Positions 1 through 7,166 of a DNA stretch of 16,998 bases are shown piece by piece (position 1 is the stretch's first letter; every line of letters starts with the position of its first letter). The translations under genes were made by a program, and so were the position numbers. This stretch comes from an uncultured Corynebacterium sp. (GTDB lineage: Bacteria > Actinomycetota > Actinomycetes > Mycobacteriales > Mycobacteriaceae), in assembly GCF_902489365.1 (NCBI RefSeq), contig NZ_CABTZR010000048.1:1-16998 (forward strand), read 5' to 3'. The notes under the pieces are model-generated. The model did no database searches. It had not been told where the DNA came from and worked only from the letters and a program-made list of their open reading frames with translations.

Positions 1-374
1 ACCGGGTTGACGGCGGAGCCCTTGACGGCGTCGTACTTCTCCTGAGCCTCTTCGTACTCCGGAAGGTCGTAGCCGGCGGCCTGCAGCTCAGCGATGGCCT
101 TCTTGAGCTGCACCAGGGAAGCGGAGATGTTCGGCAGCTTAATGATGTTGGCTTCCGGGGTCTTGGCCAGCTGGCCAAGCTCAGCCAGGGCATCGGAGAC
201 CTTCTTGTCACCAAGGCGCTCCGGGAACTGGGCCAGGATGCGGCCGGCCAGGGAAATGTCGCGGGTTTCTACCTCGATGCCCGCAGTGGAGGCGAAGGCC
301 TCTACGACCGGCTTGAAGGAGTAGGTCGCCAACAACGGCGCCTCGTCGGTACGGGTCCAGATAATCTTTGCCAT
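1..374 (-). CDS. icd: NADP-dependent isocitrate dehydrogenase, monomeric type (N-terminal part)
   Basis: This gene converts isocitrate to 2-oxoglutarate with NADP+ in the cytoplasmic TCA cycle. Only the first 124 codons lie in the window; the rest runs off the left edge. The family is normally about 740 residues. The protein begins MAKIIWTRTDEAPLLATYSF and carries KLPNISAS at residues 79-86 and AVKGSAVNP near the cut. As I recall it, this is nearly the C. glutamicum monomeric Icd, and it differs from the dimeric E. coli type. The ATG is at 374-372, with AGGAGA a few bases upstream. A perfect inverted repeat lies in its leader (390-406). The gene is divergent from the MFS transporter gene. Confidence 0.96.
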   Translation of the reverse strand, partial: MAKIIWTRTDEAPLLATYSFKPVVEAFASTAGIEVETRDISLAGRILAQFPERLGDKKVSDALAELGQLAKTPEANIIKLPNISASLVQLKKAIAELQAAGYDLPEYEEAQEKYDAVKGSAVNP

Positions 375-389
375 GGTTCTCCTAAAGAA

Positions 390-406
390 GTTGAAAACTG
401 TTCAAC
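390..406. promoter_or_regulatory. Inverted repeat in the icd leader (possible operator or RNA hairpin)
   Basis: GTTGAA (390-395) and TTCAAC (401-406) form a perfect 6-bp inverted repeat around a 5-base spacer. It sits about 16 bases upstream of the icd start codon. It could bind a dimeric regulator or fold as a leader hairpin just ahead of the ribosome binding site. The regulator is unknown. Confidence 0.4.
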
Positions 407-547
407 CTCACAGGATACCTGTCTTGCTTTCTCGCCGTGCCGGTCCCCCTGTGACTCGCGCCACTAGTGGGGGAAGTCTGTGTACTTGGCACAACCTTTC
501 CGGCTGGACTTACGAGCTTGGCAGGGAAAGCACTAAGGTCTGCCCCC

Positions 548-1792
548 GTGAAACCGATGAATACCCGTATCCAACGCCGTCCCGTCCCGCGTCAGACGGA
601 GATCTCCGCAACGCGCCGCACCATCGTCATGGTCGCCATGGCGTTGGGTGCCTTCGCCATCGGAACCACGGAGTTCACCTCGATGGGCCTTCTCCCGCTC
701 ATCGCGGATGATTTCGGGATTACGGAAGACACGGCGTCGGTAGTCATTTCCGTCTACGCGCTCGGCGTCGTCGTGGGTGCGCCGGTCATCGCAGCACTCA
801 CGGGTAAACTCCCACGCCGCCGCCTCATCATCCTGCTCATCGGCTTCTTGCTCGTGGGTAACCTGCTGACGGCCCTGGCCCCGAACTACGGCGTCCTGCT
901 GGTGGCGCGCTTCATCGCGGGTCTGCCGCACGGCGCATACTTCTCCGTAGCTAACCTGGCGGCGGTCTCGATGGCGCCCCCTGGCCGCCAAGGTTTTGCT
1001 ATGTCGATGGTGGGCATGGGCCTTTCCGTTGCCACCGTGATCGGTGTACCGGCAGCCCAAGCCCTAGGCCAAGGATTGGGCTGGCACGCGGCTTATTACT
1101 TGGTTGTGGCCATTGCGGCCTTAACGATGGTGCTGCTCTTTTTCCTCTTCCCGCACATGACGCGCATGCCGGAAACGGATATGTTCACTGAGCTCGGTGC
1201 CTTGAAGAATAGCCAGGTCCTGCTCACCGTCTTCCTCGGCACCGTTGGCTTCGGCGGCATGTTCGCCGTCTATACCTACATCACGTGGACCATGACAGAC
1301 GTCGCCGGCATGGACCCGAGCCACACGTGGATTGTGCTCATGGCTTATGGCATCGGTATGACCGTCGGCAACGTCGCCGGTGGCTGGCTGGCCGATCGCA
1401 ACCTGGAGTTCGGCATTATTTTTGCTCTCATCTGCATGGTTGGTGTGTCGGTGACCTTCTATTTCGTGGCGCACAGTGCGTGGGCGGGCACGATTGCCTT
1501 TGGCGTCCTGGCCTTCTTCGGCTCCATCCTTGTGCCTTCCCTGCAGCTGCGCCTGGTCAACGTGGCGGGGGATGCGCAGACCCTCGCGGCGGCGTTGAAT
1601 CAGTCCGCCCTCAACATCGCCAATGCGGCGGGCGCGGCCATCGGTGGTGCAGTCGTGGGCGCGGGCTACTCCTATAACTCCACCGCGCTGGCCGGTGCGG
1701 GCCTGGCGGTGGCGGGCTGCCTCACCTGGGCTATCACCATGTGGGACAAGCGCCGCCTGGGCCCTTCCGTAAAGATCATCGAACACCGTTAG
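548..1792 (+). CDS. MFS transporter, DHA1 (AraJ/SotB-like) family
   Basis: A 414-residue inner-membrane permease with about 12 hydrophobic segments. This fits a proton-driven exporter of small molecules, such as sugars or drugs; the substrate cannot be read from sequence. Family marks are the TM1 stretch GAFAIGTTEFTSMGLLPLIA (residues 34-53), the basic loop GKLPRRR (86-92) in the motif-A position, ARFIAGLPHGAYFSVA in TM4 (120-135), and a second-half loop GGWLADR. I chose the GTG at 548 because AAGG at 535-538 sits 9 bases upstream. The ATG at 557 is an alternative, while an upstream ATG at 467 would add a non-membrane tail with no ribosome site. Its stop codon TAG (1790-1792) is also the first half of the likely -10 box of xthA. 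Confidence 0.85.
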   Translation: MKPMNTRIQRRPVPRQTEISATRRTIVMVAMALGAFAIGTTEFTSMGLLPLIADDFGITEDTASVVISVYALGVVVGAPVIAALTGKLPRRRLIILLIGFLLVGNLLTALAPNYGVLLVARFIAGLPHGAYFSVANLAAVSMAPPGRQGFAMSMVGMGLSVATVIGVPAAQALGQGLGWHAAYYLVVAIAALTMVLLFFLFPHMTRMPETDMFTELGALKNSQVLLTVFLGTVGFGGMFAVYTYITWTMTDVAGMDPSHTWIVLMAYGIGMTVGNVAGGWLADRNLEFGIIFALICMVGVSVTFYFVAHSAWAGTIAFGVLAFFGSILVPSLQLRLVNVAGDAQTLAAALNQSALNIANAAGAAIGGAVVGAGYSYNSTALAGAGLAVAGCLTWAITMWDKRRLGPSVKIIEHR

Positions 1793-1795
1793 ACT
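1790..1795 (+). promoter_or_regulatory. Candidate -10 box TAGACT for leaderless xthA
   Basis: TAGACT fits the corynebacterial -10 pattern TANANT and ends 7 bases before the xthA ATG at 1803. Transcription would therefore start at or beside the start codon. No Shine-Dalgarno sequence is visible there. The first three bases are the stop codon of the MFS gene. No clear -35 box is seen. Confidence 0.45.
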
Positions 1796-1802
1796 GACCG
1801 GC

Positions 1803-2702
1803 ATGAGTTTCACCATCGCCTCCGTCAACGTTAACGGCATCCGCGCGGCCTGCAAACAGCGCAATGAGAACAACCCGGGCATGAACGCGTGGTTGGAGAC
1901 CACGCCGGCCGACGTCGTTCTCATGCAGGAGGTGCGCGCCAACCCTGAGCAGACCCAGAAGGCCCTGGCCCCGGCTCTGGAGGCCGGATGGAACCTGGTT
2001 CAGGCCGAATCCGCCGCCAAGGGCCGCGCGGGCGTGGGCATCCTATCGAAGCATGCGCTTGGCGACGTCTCCGTGGGCTTCGGCTCCTTCGCCGAATCCG
2101 GCCGCTTCATCGCCGCCACCGTGGAAGGCGTGCGGGTGGCCTCTTTGTATCTGCCCTCCGGTGATACCGATTCCCCGAAGCAGGATGAGAAGTACCTGTT
2201 CTTGGATGAGTTCTCTGAAGTTTTGGATGAGATGGCCGCGGCCTACCCGGAGGCCGTCATCGGCGGTGACTGGAACATCTGCCACCGCGCCCAGGACCTG
2301 AAGAACAATAAGGCCAACGAGAAGAAGTCCGGCCACCTGCCGGAGGAGCGCGCCTTCATGGACCGCGTCTTCGGTTCTTTCCCGGATGAGCAACCGCAAG
2401 ACAAGAAGGGGCTTGGGGACTGGCTCGGCGTGGTGGACTATGAGACCAAGACCGCGTGGGAGGCGGCTGCGGATCCGCAGTGGTTTGACGTCGCCAGGCG
2501 CCTGCACCCCGAGGCTGAGGGGCCCTACACGTGGTGGACGTACCGTGGACAGGCCTTTAACAACGATGCCGGGTGGCGCATCGACTACCAGGCGGCCACG
2601 AAGGCCATGTTGGAGCGTGCACAGCGCACCTGGGTCGAGAAGGCGCCGACGGTGGAGGAGCGCTGGTCTGATCACTCTCCGCTTCTGGTCGAGTATAAGT
2701 AG
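1803..2702 (+). CDS. xthA: Exodeoxyribonuclease III (AP endonuclease)
   Basis: A 299-residue enzyme of the endonuclease/exonuclease/phosphatase superfamily. It cuts DNA 5' to abasic sites and removes 3' blocking groups in base excision repair, in the cytoplasm. Expected active-site residues are present: N9/N11 in SVNVNGIR, E43 in MQEVR, Y116 in SLYLPSG, D156 and N158 in GGDWN, D261 in RIDYQ, and D290-H291 in SDHSP. Length and domain order match bacterial ExoIII. The start at 1803 leaves 10 bases after the MFS stop and has no ribosome site, which suggests a leaderless message from the TAGACT box. Confidence 0.96.
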   Translation: MSFTIASVNVNGIRAACKQRNENNPGMNAWLETTPADVVLMQEVRANPEQTQKALAPALEAGWNLVQAESAAKGRAGVGILSKHALGDVSVGFGSFAESGRFIAATVEGVRVASLYLPSGDTDSPKQDEKYLFLDEFSEVLDEMAAAYPEAVIGGDWNICHRAQDLKNNKANEKKSGHLPEERAFMDRVFGSFPDEQPQDKKGLGDWLGVVDYETKTAWEAAADPQWFDVARRLHPEAEGPYTWWTYRGQAFNNDAGWRIDYQAATKAMLERAQRTWVEKAPTVEERWSDHSPLLVEYK

Positions 2703-2716
2703 CCGAATACAAGTAG

Positions 2717-2725
2717 TGGTACGAT
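2717..2725 (+). promoter_or_regulatory. Candidate extended -10 promoter for the small membrane protein gene
   Basis: TGG followed by TACGAT reads as an extended -10 element (TGn plus TAnnnT). It lies about 43 bases upstream of the ATG at 2768. It falls in the gap after the xthA stop, so the small gene probably has its own promoter. No convincing -35 box. Confidence 0.4.
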
Positions 2726-2767
2726 AATCCCGTCTTAACGTCCTTTTCTATTTCGCAGGAGATGCTC

Positions 2768-2959
2768 ATGACCCGCGCAATCATCTACTTTGTCCTCGGC
2801 GCTATTCTGCTTGCCCTGGGTATCTGGTGGTGGACCATCGTCGGACCGTCCTTTGCCTTCCTTGGCCCGATCGTCCTCCAGGGCGTTGGCGGCGCGTTCA
2901 TGGTGGCTGGTTTCGCCGTCATGATGGACGTTATTAGCCCGACCTCCCGCAAGATTTAA
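2768..2959 (+). CDS. Small two-helix membrane protein, unknown function
   Basis: A 63-residue protein starting MTRAIIYFVLGAILLALGIW. Two hydrophobic stretches (about residues 5-25 and 30-55) predict a small double-pass membrane protein with short polar ends and a basic C-terminus (SRKI). I prefer the ATG at 2768 over the one at 2762 because AGGAG (2757-2761) is 6 bases from 2768 but directly abuts 2762. It lies between xthA and trpS and has a candidate promoter of its own. I do not recognise a family. The clean ribosome site and hydrophobic pattern make it a likely real gene. Confidence 0.7.
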   Translation: MTRAIIYFVLGAILLALGIWWWTIVGPSFAFLGPIVLQGVGGAFMVAGFAVMMDVISPTSRKI

Positions 2960-2993
2960 CCGACGCAGCGCCGCCCCAGCGGAGGCGGCAGAG

Positions 2994-2999
2994 TAGAGT
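2994..2999 (+). promoter_or_regulatory. Candidate -10 box TAGAGT for leaderless trpS
   Basis: TAGAGT ends 8 bases before the trpS ATG at 3008, and no ribosome binding site is visible between them. This is the spacing expected for a transcript that begins at the start codon. No clear -35 box is visible. Confidence 0.4.
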
Positions 3000-3007
3000 G
3001 GTCAACC

Positions 3008-4042
3008 ATGACTGACTCCACTTCTGCATCGAACTCCGCTTCTCGAGTCCTCTCTGGCATCCAGCCCACGGCGGACTCTTATCACCTGGGTAACTACCTC
3101 GGAGCGCTCAAGCAGTGGATTGACCTGCAAGACTCGCACGAGGCTTTCTACTTCATCCCGGACCTGCACGCCATTACGGTGGAGCAGAACCCGGAGGAGC
3201 TGCGCCACCGCACCGTGGCGGGTGCTGCGCAGCTGATCGCATTGGGCATTGACCCGGCGAAATCTACCCTCTTCGTCCAATCCCACGTCCCCGCGCACGC
3301 GGAGCTGACGTGGGTTTTGCAGTGCCTGACCGGTTTTGGTGAGGCCTCTCGCATGACCCAGTTCAAGGATAAGTCTCAAAAGCAGGGCCAGGATCGCACG
3401 TCGGTGGGCCTATTTACCTATCCGGTTTTGATGGCCGCGGATATCCTTCTGTATTCCCCGCACTACGTGCCGGTGGGGGAGGATCAGCGCCAGCACCTCG
3501 AGCTCACCCGCAACCTGGCGGAGCGCTTCAACAACAAGTACGGCGAGGTCTTCCGTGTGCCGGAGGCCTTCATTCCAGAAGGCTCGGCCAAGATTTATGA
3601 CCTGCAGGAGCCAACGGCCAAGATGTCGAAGTCGGGGGCAAACCCGAAGGGCATCGTGAACCTGCTCGATGCTCCCAAGACCTCCGCCAAGCGCATCAAG
3701 TCTGCGGTGACCGATGATCTCGGAGTGGTGGCCTTTGACCGCGAGAAGCAGCCGGGCGTGTCCAACCTGCTGGCCATCCAGTCCGCGCTGACGGGGGAGA
3801 GCATCCCGGATCTCGTGGACAAGTATGCCGGTCAGGGCTATGGCCACCTCAAGGTCGATACGGCCGAGGCGCTCGAGGCCTTCACCACTCCGCTCAAGGC
3901 TCGTTACGACGAGCTTATGGAAGACCGCGGCGAGCTCGAGCGCATCTTGGCCCAGGGTGCCGAGCACGCCACGGAGATCGCCACCCCGCTTGTGGACAAG
4001 GTTTATGAGGCGGTGGGGTTCCTCCCCGCGCGTCGCGGCTGA
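3008..4042 (+). CDS. trpS: Tryptophanyl-tRNA synthetase
   Basis: A 344-residue class I aminoacyl-tRNA synthetase that charges tRNA-Trp with tryptophan using ATP. The first ATP-binding signature appears as HLGN (residues 26-29, after SGIQPTADSY) and the second as KMSKS (205-209). The GEDQRQHLELTR stretch, typical of bacterial TrpS, lies between them. Length is normal for the family, and both ends are intact. It begins with no ribosome site behind a TAGAGT box. It is followed after 62 bases by the YhjD-like gene, a pairing that also occurs in other actinobacteria (recalled: Rv3336c/Rv3335c). Confidence 0.98.
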   Translation: MTDSTSASNSASRVLSGIQPTADSYHLGNYLGALKQWIDLQDSHEAFYFIPDLHAITVEQNPEELRHRTVAGAAQLIALGIDPAKSTLFVQSHVPAHAELTWVLQCLTGFGEASRMTQFKDKSQKQGQDRTSVGLFTYPVLMAADILLYSPHYVPVGEDQRQHLELTRNLAERFNNKYGEVFRVPEAFIPEGSAKIYDLQEPTAKMSKSGANPKGIVNLLDAPKTSAKRIKSAVTDDLGVVAFDREKQPGVSNLLAIQSALTGESIPDLVDKYAGQGYGHLKVDTAEALEAFTTPLKARYDELMEDRGELERILAQGAEHATEIATPLVDKVYEAVGFLPARRG

Positions 4043-4104
4043 GTTGGCTAGCATGATGAAGACTGTGTAGAGGTTTCTGTAATTAACTTTTAAGGGGAAG
4101 GCCA

Positions 4105-5187
4105 GTGGCGCCAACGACTCGACCTGATGAGAAGAAGACCGATGACTACGGCATTGAGCGAGCTCACGCTGATGAACCGGGCGCGGTAGACAAAGTCCGT
4201 GAGAAGTCCGGCTTCATCGACCACATTATGAAGATGCTGGACCGCTACGGCAGCCAAGGCGGCAACCAGTTCGCGGCCGGAATTACGTATTTCTCGGTTC
4301 TGGCTCTCTTTCCCATCTTCATGCTCACAGTGGCCGCCGCCGCTACCGTGCTGGCGAACCGCCCCGACCTCATGCAGCAGCTGGAGGAGCAGATCACCAA
4401 CGCCGTATCGGGTGATCTGGGTAATTCGATCACGGAGCTCCTGCATACCGCGATTGAGCAGCGCGGCGCCATGTACGGCATCGGTGGCCTGACCACCCTG
4501 TGGTCCGGTCTGGGCTGGATGAATAACCTGCGCATTGGTATTTCGGCGATGTGGATGCAGGATCCGACTGACGCCCCGGGCAACTTTGTGACCAAGAAGC
4601 TCAGCGACCTGCTGGGACTCATCGGCCTGCTCGTGGCCATGGTTATTGCCTTCGGCGTGACGGCGGCGGGCTCCTCCGGACTGACCCAAAAGATCTTCGA
4701 GTGGGTTGGTATCGAGTCCTTCCCTGGCATGGGAGCGGTGCTTGTTATCGCCGGTATCGTCATCGGTCTTATCGCTAACTTCCTGGTCTTCTGGTGGATG
4801 GTGGCCTTCCTACCGCGCACGAAGGTGCCCACCAAGTCCGGCCTGAAGGGTGCGGCCATCGGCGCGGTGCTCTTTGAAGCCATCAAGCAGTTGTCCACCG
4901 TCATCATGTCGTCTGCGGCGGGCAACCCGGCCGGTGCCGTGTTCGGCCCCGTGATTGTCCTCATGGTGGTCATGTACCTGGTGTGGCGCGTCGTGCTGTA
5001 CGTTTCCGCGTGGACGGCCACCACCGAGGAATCCCTTGAGCTGCTGGTCCCGCCGGTTCCGGATCAAGCGGTTATCCGCGTCCGCAATGAGATCCGCCGG
5101 GGCCCGAACCCGGGTGTGACTTTGGGTGCTGGTGCCGCCCTCGGCGCGGCGGCCGCGGGCGCATGGGCCTTGCTGCGCCGAAAGTAG
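4105..5187 (+). CDS. yhjD: YihY/YhjD family inner-membrane protein
   Basis: A 360-residue integral membrane protein of the YihY/BrkB family, whose members have about six membrane helices and a debated transport role. Family marks are AAGITYFSVLALFPIFML (about residues 57-74), the LTTLWSGLGWMNNLRIGISAMW region, and a C-terminal core ending with YLVWRVVLYVSAW. The N-terminal ~35 residues are charged and cytoplasmic. The tail ends with a glycine/alanine-rich segment and RRK. The GTG start at 4105 follows a strong purine-rich site (AAGGGGAAGG, 4093-4102). The RDD gene begins only 4 bases after its stop, so the two are probably co-translated. Confidence 0.9.
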   Translation: MAPTTRPDEKKTDDYGIERAHADEPGAVDKVREKSGFIDHIMKMLDRYGSQGGNQFAAGITYFSVLALFPIFMLTVAAAATVLANRPDLMQQLEEQITNAVSGDLGNSITELLHTAIEQRGAMYGIGGLTTLWSGLGWMNNLRIGISAMWMQDPTDAPGNFVTKKLSDLLGLIGLLVAMVIAFGVTAAGSSGLTQKIFEWVGIESFPGMGAVLVIAGIVIGLIANFLVFWWMVAFLPRTKVPTKSGLKGAAIGAVLFEAIKQLSTVIMSSAAGNPAGAVFGPVIVLMVVMYLVWRVVLYVSAWTATTEESLELLVPPVPDQAVIRVRNEIRRGPNPGVTLGAGAALGAAAAGAWALLRRK

Positions 5188-5191
5188 GCCG

Positions 5192-5932
5192 ATGCTTCCA
5201 GTATCTTTCGCTCCGAACCTGTACGAACACTTCACTCTGGATTCGCGCGCGACCTCACGCGAACTTAGCGTGCAGCTGGCGGCTGCCGACGCCCGCCTCG
5301 AAGGCCTCGGCTTCCTCCCCGAGGATTCGGAGCGCGAAGAGCTCGCCGTTGCCGCCCGCATTCTCTGCGAGCCTTCTTCCCGGGCAAGCTATGACCAAAA
5401 GGTAGAATCAGGCGCCCGGCTGACCTGGGCGCAACTGGAGGACTACGCGAATACCGGCCGCTGGGACGAAAACCACCACGCTCCCGCGCTCACTGCGCCC
5501 GCGTACGACGCCCCGCGTGCGACCCCCGGCACCCGCGTGGCTTTGGCCGTCATCGACTACGTCATTGCGGCGATTGGTGTGTCCCTCTTACTTAGCGTCG
5601 GGGTGTACAACTCCACTCTCAATGAGGTCTGGCTCACCAGCTTCTCGGGCATCATCACGGTGGCCTATTACATCTGCTTCGAGGTCCTCGTAGGGGCAAC
5701 GCCGGCAAAGCTGATTGCTGGCTACACCGTGCGTGATGTCACGACGCACGAGAAGCTCACCTGGCAGCAGAGCATTAAGCGCAATTGGTGGCGCGTGGCC
5801 TCCCTCGTGCCGCTCATTGGGCCGCTGATCGCCTTCTTTGGTGCCCTCTACGTGGTGACCACGATTGGCCCGAAGAACGCGCTTCGCGGCCAGCACGACA
5901 TCATGGCTAACGCCGAAGTAGTGAAAAAGTAG
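5192..5932 (+). CDS. RDD-family membrane protein with a degenerate J-like N-terminal domain
   Basis: A 246-residue protein in two parts. Residues about 10-70 resemble a J domain: LYEHF at 10-14, a helical middle, and EPSSRASYDQK (60-70) matching the usual RxxYD end. The HPD tripeptide needed to stimulate Hsp70 is absent. Residues about 112-240 form an RDD domain: TPGTRVALAVIDYVIA with R115 and D122, three membrane segments (about 115-137, 148-168, 203-224), and a closing RGQHD. RDD proteins are proposed transporters, but the role here is unknown. I chose ATG 5192, 4 bases after the yhjD stop. A longer frame from 5126 would overlap yhjD by 62 bases. The 3' end overlaps the facing carboxypeptidase gene by 26 bases. 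Confidence 0.85.
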   Translation: MLPVSFAPNLYEHFTLDSRATSRELSVQLAAADARLEGLGFLPEDSEREELAVAARILCEPSSRASYDQKVESGARLTWAQLEDYANTGRWDENHHAPALTAPAYDAPRATPGTRVALAVIDYVIAAIGVSLLLSVGVYNSTLNEVWLTSFSGIITVAYYICFEVLVGATPAKLIAGYTVRDVTTHEKLTWQQSIKRNWWRVASLVPLIGPLIAFFGALYVVTTIGPKNALRGQHDIMANAEVVKK

Positions 5933-7127
5933 CAACCACTACCACGAGGAGGGCGACGAGGCCCGCCACCAGCCAGCCGATCCAGCCCTGCGAGTCCCCA
6001 AAGGACGAAGACTGCGCAGCGGCCTCCGAGGTGGCGGGAGCAGCAGGCGCGGCGGGCGCTTCGCTTGGCTCCTGCGACTCCGAAGGTTCCTGCCTCCCAG
6101 CCGCGAAATCATCGAGCTGCCCCACGCCGTCGCCGGGCGGGACGTCGGAGGCTTCGTCGAGAAGCATCTGCGCCTGTTCCCACGCGCGGAAACCATGCTC
6201 AACGGTTGTGTCGAGGAGGACCGCCTGCAGGCGACGCCCATCGCGGTTGATCGCACCGACGAAGGTGTGGTGCGCGTCCTCGGTATAGCCGGTCTTGCCG
6301 CCGATACCATCCGGGTCGTTGAGGAAGAGGCCGTTGTCGTTCCAGAGCTCATAACCGGGCATCTCGCCCCAGCCGGGAAACTCCACGTGCTCGGTATCGA
6401 CGATGCGCGCGAAGGTGTCGTTGGCAAAAGCCGCGCGGTAGATCAACGAGATATCCGCCGCGGACGTCGACATACCCGCCGCGTCCAGCCCGGAGTAGCT
6501 CGCCGCCACCGTCGAGCGCGTGCCAATCTCCTTCGCCTTTGCGTTGACCTTCGCGAGCGCCTCGTTATCCCCGCCGATGGTCTGCGCGAGGGCGTGCGCG
6601 GCGTCGTTTCCGGAGGCCATGAGCAAACCCTGCAAAAGCTGCTCCACGGTATAGACCCCATCGGGGCCGAGGCCGACGGCGGAGCCCTCGATGGAGGCGT
6701 CGTCAAGCGTGGCGGTGATGCGTTGGTCCAGGGGAAGCTCCTCGATGACCACGAGCGCCAGCAGCGCCTTGATGATGGAGGCTGGGCGGTAGCGCCCATT
6801 AGGGTCCTTCATGGCGATGATCTCGCCGGTGTCCAGGTCACTGACCATCCACGCCGACGCCACCACGTCCTTATTGACCCGAAAACCGCGCGGGGCGGTC
6901 ACGCCGCACGCAGCGCCCTCAACCGCGGGCAGGGGAGTGGGCGCGGCCTGGCCGGGAGCCAACCGCTCAGAGGTGGTCGTCGGCTCCTCGGGGACGAGGG
7001 AATGTGGGCAAGAGTCAGTATCCGGCGCGGTGGTGCGCGTGGGCGATGAGGACTCTTGCTCCTCTGCAAACGCCGGTGGCGTCGCGGCCAAGGCGAGGGC
7101 AGTGAGGATCGCGGGGACATGTTTCAT
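5907..7127 (-). CDS. Serine-type D-alanyl-D-alanine carboxypeptidase (S11 / PBP5-like)
   Basis: A 406-residue exported enzyme that trims the terminal D-Ala from peptidoglycan pentapeptides, limiting cross-linking. The N-terminus (MKHVPAILTALALAATPPAF then A/EEQ) is a signal peptide. The three penicilloyl-serine motifs are intact: SIIK at 117-120, SGN at 172-174, KTG at 278-280. A Pro/Ala/Glu/Ser-rich linker (about 345-375) leads to one C-terminal membrane helix (about 382-404) and RR, so the enzyme is anchored outside the membrane. I start at ATG 7127, which opens the signal peptide; a 15-residue upstream extension to 7172 would spoil it. It is divergent from the deaminase-like gene over a shared TAGGAT repeat. 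Recalled counterpart: dacB1 of mycobacteria. Confidence 0.93.
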   Translation of the reverse strand: MKHVPAILTALALAATPPAFAEEQESSSPTRTTAPDTDSCPHSLVPEEPTTTSERLAPGQAAPTPLPAVEGAACGVTAPRGFRVNKDVVASAWMVSDLDTGEIIAMKDPNGRYRPASIIKALLALVVIEELPLDQRITATLDDASIEGSAVGLGPDGVYTVEQLLQGLLMASGNDAAHALAQTIGGDNEALAKVNAKAKEIGTRSTVAASYSGLDAAGMSTSAADISLIYRAAFANDTFARIVDTEHVEFPGWGEMPGYELWNDNGLFLNDPDGIGGKTGYTEDAHHTFVGAINRDGRRLQAVLLDTTVEHGFRAWEQAQMLLDEASDVPPGDGVGQLDDFAAGRQEPSESQEPSEAPAAPAAPATSEAAAQSSSFGDSQGWIGWLVAGLVALLVVVVATFSLLRR

Positions 7128-7137
7128 AGCGTGCTTA

Positions 7138-7159
7138 ATCCTAGACCCCGCCCTAGGAT
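7138..7159. promoter_or_regulatory. Divergent -10 pair / inverted repeat (TAGGAT on both strands)
   Basis: ATCCTAG (7138-7144) and CTAGGAT (7153-7159) are a perfect 7-bp inverted repeat with an 8-base spacer. Each arm reads TAGGAT toward its own gene. The plus-strand arm ends 7 bases before ATG 7167, and the minus-strand arm ends about 10 bases before ATG 7127. The element could be two back-to-back promoters with leaderless or near-leaderless messages, an operator covering both, or both at once. Confidence 0.5.
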
Positions 7160-7166
7160 GATCCTC

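Noticed and set aside
391..405. LexA (SOS) box in the icd leader
   Set aside because: The palindrome resembles TCGAA...TTCGA only loosely: the C/G positions are T/A and the spacing is one base short of the corynebacterial SOS box as I recall it.
461..470. Palindrome CCACTAGTGG in the icd/MFS gap as an operator
   Set aside because: It is a single 10-bp self-complementary run next to other C/G runs; nothing ties it to a promoter position, and chance is a fair explanation.
1121..1942. Minus-strand open frame spanning the MFS/xthA junction
   Set aside because: It runs through two convincing genes on the other strand and has no ribosome site or recognisable domain.
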